Assembly (NCBI GenBank): GCA_016882585.1
Contig: VGPP01000051.1
Location: 1 to 11,105 of the forward strand
Origin: Cyanobacteria bacterium M_surface_7_m2_037
GTDB lineage: Bacteria; Cyanobacteriota; Cyanobacteriia; PCC-6307; Cyanobiaceae
Length of the DNA stretch: 11,105 nucleotides
Direction of reading: 5' to 3'
Made by a program: the position numbers and the translations under genes. The notes under the pieces are model-generated. The model had not been told where the DNA came from and did no database searches. It saw only the letters and a program-made list of their open reading frames with translations. Positions 6,172 through 11,105 of this stretch are shown here, in pieces. How positions within the stretch are numbered: the first letter of the stretch is position 1; each line of letters opens with the position of its first letter.

Positions 6172-6885
6172 ATGGCCTACCAGCGCGTGTTGCTCAAGCT
6201 CAGCGGTGAAGCCCTGATGGGTGAGCAGGGCTACGGCATCGATCCGGCCATCGTGAATGCCATCGCCAGGGATGTGGCGGCCGTGGTGGCCGATGGCACC
6301 CAGCTGGCGATCGTGGTGGGCGGCGGCAACATCTTCCGCGGCCTGAAAGGTTCTGCAGCAGGTATGGACCGCGCCACCGCCGACTACGTCGGCATGCTCG
6401 CCACGGTGATGAATGCCATCACCCTTCAGGACGGCCTTGAGCGTGCCGGGATCCCCACCCGGGTGCAAAGCGCCATTTCGATGCAGGAGGTGGCTGAGCC
6501 CTACATCCGCCGCAAGGCCAACCGCCACATGGAGAAGGGGCGGGTGGTGATCTTTGCCGCCGGCACCGGCAACCCCTTCTTCACCACCGACACCACCGCC
6601 GCCCTGCGGGCCGCGGAGATCGGCGCCGATGTGGTGTTCAAGGCCACGAAGGTGGATGGGGTCTACGACAAAGATCCCAACAAGTACCCCGACGCTGTGC
6701 GCTACGAAAGCCTCTCCTTCATGGATGTGCTCAGCGGTGAGCTCGAGGTGATGGACAGCACCGCCATTGCCCTCTGTAAGGACAACGCCATTCCCATCGT
6801 GGTGTTTGATCTGTTCGGCGCCGGCAATATCGGCCGTGCGGTGCGTGGTGAACCGATCGGCACCAGCATCCTGCCCTCGGCCTGA
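6172..6885 (+). CDS. pyrH: UMP kinase
   Basis: Phosphorylates UMP to UDP using ATP, an essential cytosolic step of pyrimidine nucleotide synthesis; the bacterial enzyme is a hexamer of the amino-acid-kinase fold, normally activated by GTP and inhibited by UTP. The 237-residue product is the usual length. It starts MAYQRVLLKLSGEAL (KLSGEAL phosphate-binding loop at 9-15), followed by VVGGGNIFRG (48-57), the DRATADYVGMLATVMNA segment (66-82), the GTGNPFFTTDTTAALRA loop (131-147) that contacts UMP, and KATKVDGVYDKDP (157-169) of the ATP site. ATG at 6172 is chosen because the family begins exactly there, although the frame is open upstream and no clear ribosome binding site precedes it. It leads the pyrH-frr-flavoprotein cluster; 24 bases separate it from the frr ATG. 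Confidence 0.98.
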   Translation: MAYQRVLLKLSGEALMGEQGYGIDPAIVNAIARDVAAVVADGTQLAIVVGGGNIFRGLKGSAAGMDRATADYVGMLATVMNAITLQDGLERAGIPTRVQSAISMQEVAEPYIRRKANRHMEKGRVVIFAAGTGNPFFTTDTTAALRAAEIGADVVFKATKVDGVYDKDPNKYPDAVRYESLSFMDVLSGELEVMDSTAIALCKDNAIPIVVFDLFGAGNIGRAVRGEPIGTSILPSA

Positions 6886-6909
6886 GCCCCTCTCCTTTTG
6901 TCTTCACCC

Positions 6910-7449
6910 ATGGATCTCGAAGCCAGCATGCGCAAGTCGGTGGATTCCACCCAGCGCACCTTCAACACCATCCGCACGGGCCGGGCCAACGCCTCCCTGC
7001 TCGACAAGATCCAGGTGGAGTACTACGGCGCGGATACGCCGTTGAAGTCGCTGGCCACCATCACCACTCCGGATTCCTCCACCATCCAGCTGCAGCCGTT
7101 TGATGGCGGCTCGCTCGGCTTGATCGAGAAGGCGATCTCGATGAGTGATCTGGGCCTCACCTGCAACAACGATGGCAAGGTGATCCGGATCAACATCCCG
7201 CCCCTCACCGAAGATCGCCGCAAAGACCTCTGCAAGCTGGCCGCCAAATACGCCGAGGAGGGCAAGGTGGCGCTTCGCAATATTCGCCGCGATGCCATCG
7301 ACAAGGTGAAGAAGCAGGAGAAGGAAGGGGAGTTCTCCGAGGATCAGAGCCGCGATGAACAGGAGAAGGTGCAGAAGCTCACCGATAAGTTCATCGCCGA
7401 GATCGAGAAGCTGCTGGCTGAGAAGGAAGCCGACATCCTCAAGGTGTGA
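6910..7449 (+). CDS. frr: Ribosome recycling factor
   Basis: With EF-G, splits post-termination ribosomes so that subunits can be reused. The product is 179 residues from the ATG at 6910, close to the family norm of about 182-185. It has the hallmark TFNTIRTGRANASLLDKI near the start, NNDGKVIRINIPPLTEDRRKD in the middle and the helix-rich KVALRNIRRDAIDKVKK segment, ending in ADILKV as other picocyanobacterial homologues do. An in-frame TTG at 6898 would add MSSP and bring the length to 183, so the true start could be either; no ribosome binding site decides it. It follows pyrH after a short gap, the order seen across many bacteria, and its stop codon overlaps a potential GTG start of the next gene (GTGA at 7446-7449). 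Confidence 0.97.
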   Translation: MDLEASMRKSVDSTQRTFNTIRTGRANASLLDKIQVEYYGADTPLKSLATITTPDSSTIQLQPFDGGSLGLIEKAISMSDLGLTCNNDGKVIRINIPPLTEDRRKDLCKLAAKYAEEGKVALRNIRRDAIDKVKKQEKEGEFSEDQSRDEQEKVQKLTDKFIAEIEKLLAEKEADILKV

Positions 7450-7460
7450 GCTCCGCTCAC

Positions 7461-8597
7461 ATGCATGACGTGATCGTGGTCGGTGCCGGCGCTGCCGGTG
7501 CCGCTTCTGCTTTTCATCTGGCTGTCCGGGGCCGGCGGGTGCTGCTGCTGGAGGCCCAGAGCCTGCCGCGCCGCAAACCCTGCGGCGGTGGCATGGCGGC
7601 TTCGGTGCAGCGCTGGTTCCCCTTCGATCTCACCGCAGCGGTGGATCAGGTGATTGAGCAGGTGCGTTTCACCTGGTGCCTCGATGACCCGATCACCGCC
7701 GTGCTCCCCGGCGATGCACCGTTCTGGATCGTGCAGCGCTCACGGCTCGATCAGTTCATCACCCAGCAGGCGGTGGCCGCCGGCGCCGAGCTGATCGATG
7801 CCGCCCCGGTGGAGACGATCGAACGCCAAGGCGATGGCTGGAGCGTGATGGCCGCTGGCCATCGCTACAGCAGCCGCGCTGTGGTGGTGGCGGATGGCTC
7901 CAACTCGCGCTTCGCTGGCCCACTGGCCTTGGGCAACCCCAAACCCCGCTTTGCCAGTGCGGTGGCTGTGGAGCTCGAGGCAGCGGTGCCTGAACCCAAC
8001 ACCGCCCGCTTTGAGTTCGGCCTGGTGAAGCACGGCTTCTGCTGGGCGTTCCCCCGCCGCGGTGGCTACAGCATCGGCGTGGGCAGCTTCATCGGCAACA
8101 CCAACGTTGACGCTGACGCTGTGCTCGCCCAGCTGCTGCCCAGCCTTGGCCTCGCCGCCGATGCCGGCGAACGGATTCAATCGCCGCTGCGGGTGTGGGA
8201 TGGGCACTTCCCCCTGCACACCGCGGCCGGTGCCGTGGCGGTGGGTGATGCCGCCTCCCTGTGTGATCCCTTCCTGGCCGAGGGGCTTCGGCCGGCCTTG
8301 CTCAGCGGCGTGCGCAGCGCCGAAGCCCTCGATCGCTTTCTCAGTGCCGATGATTCCCGCCAGGCCGAACAGGCGTTGGCTGGCTACAGCCAGGCGATGC
8401 GGCAGCAATGGGGTGAGTCGATGGCCTGGGGACGGCGCATCGCTCAGGTGTTCTACCGCGTACCCAAGGTGGGCTATCAGATCGGCATCAAGCGCCCCAC
8501 GGCACCCCAGCGCATCGCCCAGATCCTCTCGGGTGAGATGGGCTACGGCGATATCGCCCAGCGGGTGATCAAGCGGCTGCTCTTCCAGCGGGGTTAG
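7461..8597 (+). CDS. FAD-dependent geranylgeranyl-reductase-family oxidoreductase
   Basis: A 378-residue flavoprotein of the geranylgeranyl reductase / p-hydroxybenzoate hydroxylase fold. The dinucleotide-binding motif VVGAGAAGAASAFHL lies at residues 6-20, with the acidic end of the second strand at E31. Then come the family motif RKPCGGG (38-44), an AVVVADGSNSRFAG segment (140-153) and the FAD-ribityl motif GDAASLCDPFLAEGLRPAL (262-280). Relatives reduce isoprenoid double bonds (ChlP on the geranylgeranyl chain of chlorophyll, or archaeal lipids). This protein is clearly shorter and more divergent than typical ChlP, so it is probably a paralogue with another substrate, unknown here. ATG at 7461 puts the Rossmann strand right at the N-terminus; GTG at 7446, overlapping the frr stop, would add five residues and suggests translational coupling. 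It ends 10 bases before the convergent cNMP-fold gene. Confidence 0.85.
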   Translation: MHDVIVVGAGAAGAASAFHLAVRGRRVLLLEAQSLPRRKPCGGGMAASVQRWFPFDLTAAVDQVIEQVRFTWCLDDPITAVLPGDAPFWIVQRSRLDQFITQQAVAAGAELIDAAPVETIERQGDGWSVMAAGHRYSSRAVVVADGSNSRFAGPLALGNPKPRFASAVAVELEAAVPEPNTARFEFGLVKHGFCWAFPRRGGYSIGVGSFIGNTNVDADAVLAQLLPSLGLAADAGERIQSPLRVWDGHFPLHTAAGAVAVGDAASLCDPFLAEGLRPALLSGVRSAEALDRFLSADDSRQAEQALAGYSQAMRQQWGESMAWGRRIAQVFYRVPKVGYQIGIKRPTAPQRIAQILSGEMGYGDIAQRVIKRLLFQRG

Positions 8598-8606
8598 CCG
8601 GGAGGG

Positions 8607-8616
8607 TTCAGCTGAA
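8607..8616. repeat. 10-bp perfect palindrome at a convergent gene junction
   Basis: TTCAGCTGAA spans the stop codon of the minus-strand cNMP-fold gene, ten bases after the end of the flavoprotein gene. The two genes leave almost no room for a terminator. The palindrome has no loop, so it is more likely a chance or protein-binding site than an RNA hairpin. Confidence 0.3.
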
Positions 8617-8997
8617 TTTGGTGCAGTCCTTGAGCTGGCGCAGGCGCTTGTCGATCGAGCCGAGCAGCTCAATGGCAAACATCGGTGATTCCTGAACAGC
8701 GAAGAGGAACTTCTCGCGGTTCATCACCAGCACCTTGCAATCGCTGAGGGCCTTGGCGTTGCCGTAGCGGCGGTGTTCCGGCGTCACCAGGGCGCCGGCA
8801 CCGAACACATCACCCGCCTGGATGATTTCCTGGCCGCCCTCGTCATTCCAGCTCAGTTCCACACTGCCTTCGAGCACGCCGAACATGCAGTCGCCGGTTT
8901 CGCCCGAGCTGAAGATCGGCTCACCGGCTGGTACGTCCAGCACCTCGCCCTGGCTGGCCAGGGCACGCATGGTGTCGAGTGCGTTCAACGCAGGCAA
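8608..8997 (-). CDS. Stand-alone cyclic-nucleotide-binding (cNMP/Crp-like) domain protein
   Basis: A 129-residue protein that is essentially one cNMP-binding beta-barrel, without the helix-turn-helix domain that follows it in Crp/Fnr regulators. Recognisable parts are VLDVPAGEPIFSSGETGDCMFGVLEGSVEL (about 19-48), EIIQAGDVFGAGALVTPEHRRYGNAKALSDCKVLVMNREKF (about 57-97) and a C-terminal helix with IDKRLRQLK. In the phosphate-binding cassette the usual FGE is FGA and the usual R-S/T-A is YGNA, so binding of cAMP or cGMP is doubtful. Start is uncertain: TTG at 8997 is chosen because GGGGG lies upstream and codon bias is typical from there; TTG at 9024 and ATG at 8970 are alternatives. It follows tal after at most 32 bases and is likely co-transcribed with it. 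Role unknown; a sensor or protein-interaction module is inferred. Confidence 0.83.
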   Translation of the reverse strand: MPALNALDTMRALASQGEVLDVPAGEPIFSSGETGDCMFGVLEGSVELSWNDEGGQEIIQAGDVFGAGALVTPEHRRYGNAKALSDCKVLVMNREKFLFAVQESPMFAIELLGSIDKRLRQLKDCTKFS

Positions 8998-9029
8998 CCA
9001 AACAGTGCCCCCAGTGTGGGGCAATCAGG

Positions 9030-10202
9030 TTAAGAACCGCTGATGGCCAGGGCTGCTCCCAGGCCGCCGCGCACATCGGCCGGCATCAAGCGGCCGTCGT
9101 GATCGGTGTCGAGCGCATCAAACACCGCATCGCTGCCCAGCCATTCCTCGCGGGTGATGTAACCGTCGCCATCGAGATCGTTGAGCAGGAAGATCTCCTG
9201 GGCGGCGTGTTGGAAGGCACTGGCGCCTTCGAGCTCGCCGAGGCGATGGGCCAGCTGGGCTTCCAGGGTTTCGATGGCGCGGGTGAAGCCGGTGATGCCC
9301 TCCTGCAGTTTTTCGGTGGCCATCTGGTCTTTGTGCATCATCGCCACAAAGCCCTCACGATCGAGATGCAGCTGCTCCTCGGTGGGGGCGGGGTTGAAGG
9401 CGTTGAGCTTGCGGGTGAGTTCGCCTTCGGTGTGGCGGAGCTGATCCAGCAGCTTCGGCGAGATGGTGAGCAGATCGCAGCCGGCCAACTCGATGATTTC
9501 ATCGATGTTGCGGAAGCTGGCGCCCATCACCTCGGTTTTGTAGCCGTAGGTTTTGAAATAGTTGAAGATCTGGCTCACCGACACCACGCCCGGATCCTCG
9601 GGCCCCGGATAGCTCTCGCGGCCGGTGCTCTTCTTGTACCAATCGAGGATGCGCCCCACGAAGGGTGAAATCAGCGTGACGCCGGCTTCAGCAGCGGCCA
9701 CCGCCTGGGCAAAGCTGAACAGCAGGGTGAGGTTGCAGTGGATGCCTTCCTTCTCCAGCACCTCAGCGGCCTTGATCCCTTCCCAGGTGGAGGCGATCTT
9801 GATCAACACCCGGTCACGGCCGATGCCGACCTGGCGATAGAGGCCGATCAGCTTGCGTGCCTTGGTGATCGTGGCTTCGGTGTCGAAACTGAGGCGTGCA
9901 TCCACCTCGGTGGACACCCGGCCGGGCACGATCTTGAGGATCTCGGTGCCGAAGGTCACGCAGATTTCGTCGAGGGCTTCACGCACCACCTCTTCGGCTG
10001 GAGCGGCCTTGCCGCACACCTCGCGGGACTGCTGCAGGGAGCGGTCGATCAGGTTCTGATAGGTGGGGATCTGCGCCGCCGCCAGGATCAACGAGGGATT
10101 GGTGGTGGCGTCCCTCGGCGTGAACTGGCGGATGGCGTCGATGTCACCGGTATCGGCAACCACGACGGTCATGGCGGCCAGTTGATCGAGCAGGTTGGCC
10201 AT
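9030..10202 (-). CDS. tal: Transaldolase with C-terminal EF-hand pair
   Basis: Transfers a dihydroxyacetone unit between sedoheptulose-7-phosphate and glyceraldehyde-3-phosphate in the pentose phosphate pathway, in the cytosol. Residues about 1-315 are a TalB-type barrel: VVADTGD with D17, TTNPSLILAA (33-42), STEVDARLS with E99, the Schiff-base lysine K135 in RVLIKIASTWEGI, and CNLTLLFSFAQA (156-167). After a helical linker, residues 338-379 hold two EF-hands: loop one D342-x-D344-x-D346-x-Y348-x-T350-x-x-E353, a complete calcium loop, and loop two D365-x-D367-x-D369-x-R371-x-x-x-x-D376, with Asp instead of Glu at position 12. The length of 390 exceeds the roughly 317 of E. coli TalB by this extension, which other cyanobacterial transaldolases also carry. 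Start ATG at 10202 matches the family. The gene sits 69 bases after ftsI and leads into the cNMP-fold gene. Confidence 0.96.
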   Translation of the reverse strand: MANLLDQLAAMTVVVADTGDIDAIRQFTPRDATTNPSLILAAAQIPTYQNLIDRSLQQSREVCGKAAPAEEVVREALDEICVTFGTEILKIVPGRVSTEVDARLSFDTEATITKARKLIGLYRQVGIGRDRVLIKIASTWEGIKAAEVLEKEGIHCNLTLLFSFAQAVAAAEAGVTLISPFVGRILDWYKKSTGRESYPGPEDPGVVSVSQIFNYFKTYGYKTEVMGASFRNIDEIIELAGCDLLTISPKLLDQLRHTEGELTRKLNAFNPAPTEEQLHLDREGFVAMMHKDQMATEKLQEGITGFTRAIETLEAQLAHRLGELEGASAFQHAAQEIFLLNDLDGDGYITREEWLGSDAVFDALDTDHDGRLMPADVRGGLGAALAISGS

Positions 10203-10271
10203 GCAGGGCCCCGTGAGATGCGCTCAAACTAGCCAGCGGATCGGAGAAGAACCGCCTCTGTCACCAAGCAG
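10203..10271 (-). promoter_or_regulatory. Gap between ftsI and tal, possible weak tal promoter
   Basis: The 69 bases hold TAGTTT on the minus strand (about 10227-10232) as a possible -10 for tal, without a convincing -35. I see no strong hairpin plus U-run that would end ftsI transcription, so read-through from ftsI into tal is possible. Confidence 0.25.
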
Positions 10272-11105
10272 TTACCCGGCCTTGGCTGACACGGGCTTGC
10301 TCGGGGGAATCTTCTCGATCACCAGCAGTGATTCGATGATCTGGCGTGCCACAGGAACGGCCACGGTGGATCCGTAGGCATTGGCTCCCTTCGGCTCGTC
10401 AACCACCACCAGCACCACGTAGCGCGGATCGTTGATCGGCAGGTGCGCCACAAAGCTCGTGATGCGTGCGCCGGCGATGTACACCCCGTTCTCGGCTTTC
10501 TGGGCGGTGCCCGTTTTGCCACCGATGCGGTGGCCGGGAATGTAGGTGCCCTTGCCGCTGCCCTTCTCCACCACGGTTTCCATCCAGTTGAGAACCGTCT
10601 GGGCGATTTCCGGCCGGATCAGTTGCAGCCCTGTGGCCGGTGGAACCGAGGCCAGATCGTCGCCCGAGCGCAGGCCACGGGTGATGTGGGGGCTCACCAG
10701 CTTGCCGCCGTTGGAGAGCATGGCGTGCAGCTGCAGCAGCTTCAGCGGTGTGAGGTTGAACCCCTGGCCGAAGGCGGCGGTGGCCGGTTCGATCGGCTGG
10801 GTGCGGAAGGTTTCCTTGGATTTCAGCTGGCCGGCCACAGCACCGGGCAGATCGGTATCGGGCTTGGTGTCAATGCCGAGGGCGTGGAGCCAGGTCCAGA
10901 ACTTTTCGGGCTTCACCCGCTGCATCGCCTTCACCATCGCCACGTTGCTCGACACCTGGAGCACCGTGGGGAAATCGATCACCCCATTGCCCTTGCGGTC
11001 GTGGTTGAAGATCGGCCAGCCGCCGATGGTGAGTTGGCCGTTGTCGTTCACCTTGCCGGCAGGATCAATGGCGTTTTCCTGCAGGGCGATCGCCAGGTTG
11101 ATCGG
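10272..11105 (-). CDS. ftsI: Peptidoglycan D,D-transpeptidase FtsI / penicillin-binding protein 3 (C-terminal 277 residues; N-terminus outside window)
   Basis: Class B penicillin-binding protein that cross-links septal peptidoglycan with FtsW during division, anchored in the cytoplasmic membrane with the catalytic domain in the periplasm. The frame is open to the window edge, so the start, membrane anchor, dimerisation domain and the SxxK serine motif lie outside. The visible part begins PINLAIALQENAIDP, just downstream of where the SxxK motif should be. It contains the second catalytic motif as SSN (fragment residues 52-54, VSSNVAMVKAM) and the third as KTGT (fragment 197-200, GGKTGTAQK). 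Between them lie AAFGQGFNLTPLKLLQLHAML and DEPKGANAYGSTVA further on, all typical of FtsI/PBP2 transpeptidase domains. It ends PVSAKAG before TAA, with no PASTA domain. FtsI is preferred over the elongation enzyme MrdA from the overall motif spacing and sequence. Confidence 0.92.
   Translation of the reverse strand, partial: PINLAIALQENAIDPAGKVNDNGQLTIGGWPIFNHDRKGNGVIDFPTVLQVSSNVAMVKAMQRVKPEKFWTWLHALGIDTKPDTDLPGAVAGQLKSKETFRTQPIEPATAAFGQGFNLTPLKLLQLHAMLSNGGKLVSPHITRGLRSGDDLASVPPATGLQLIRPEIAQTVLNWMETVVEKGSGKGTYIPGHRIGGKTGTAQKAENGVYIAGARITSFVAHLPINDPRYVVLVVVDEPKGANAYGSTVAVPVARQIIESLLVIEKIPPSKPVSAKAG
11086..11093. repeat. HIP1 octamer (GCGATCGC) inside ftsI
   Basis: Second exact copy of the cyanobacterial HIP1 palindrome in the window; it falls within ftsI coding sequence (codons for LAIAL). 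Confidence 0.5.

Noticed and set aside
7740..8678. A 312-codon minus-strand frame opposite the flavoprotein gene
   Set aside because: Crosses the flavoprotein gene and the end of the cNMP-fold gene and shows no domain; antisense artefact.

Overview
The window reads as chromosomal DNA of a high-GC unicellular picocyanobacterium of the Cyanobium / freshwater-marine Synechococcus type. The evidence is a ferrochelatase with a C-terminal chlorophyll-a/b-binding (CAB/HLIP-like) tail, a transaldolase with C-terminal EF-hands, a geranylgeranyl-reductase-family flavoprotein, a cyanobacterial-type ribosome recycling factor, strong third-position GC in the genes, and weak or absent Shine-Dalgarno sequences. 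The assignment rests on recognised protein families, not on any database search.

Layout. Bases 1-3598 are a minus-strand run transcribed as hemH (ferrochelatase), a secreted M23 peptidase whose start overlaps the end of hemH, then ilvB (acetolactate synthase large subunit, which runs off the left edge very near its C-terminus). A 112-base divergent gap (3599-3710) separates hemH from a plus-strand tyrosine recombinase, followed 20 bases later by cobO (cob(I)alamin adenosyltransferase). Bases 5696-6171 hold a structured convergent spacer, a small minus-strand gene for a predicted single-span membrane protein, and the likely promoter region of pyrH. The plus-strand cluster pyrH (UMP kinase), frr (ribosome recycling factor) and an FAD-dependent geranylgeranyl-reductase-like protein ends at 8597. 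Then come minus-strand genes: a stand-alone cyclic-nucleotide-binding-fold protein placed immediately after tal (transaldolase with EF-hands), and the C-terminal part of ftsI (cell-division transpeptidase) running off the right edge.

How the genes relate. Most are unrelated core functions: branched-chain amino acid synthesis, heme, cobalamin, pyrimidine nucleotides, ribosome recycling, pentose phosphates and septal peptidoglycan. pyrH-frr is a classic conserved pair. tal and the cNMP-fold gene are nearly contiguous and probably co-transcribed.

I see no CRISPR array, insertion sequence, tRNA, rRNA or prophage cargo. The least ordinary items are the isolated lambda-type tyrosine recombinase embedded among housekeeping genes, the spacer after cobO with three stem-loops and a tiny ORF, the small membrane-protein gene beside pyrH, the cNMP-fold protein with an altered ligand-binding cassette, and the EF-hand transaldolase. 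I do not see a clearly new multi-gene system here.
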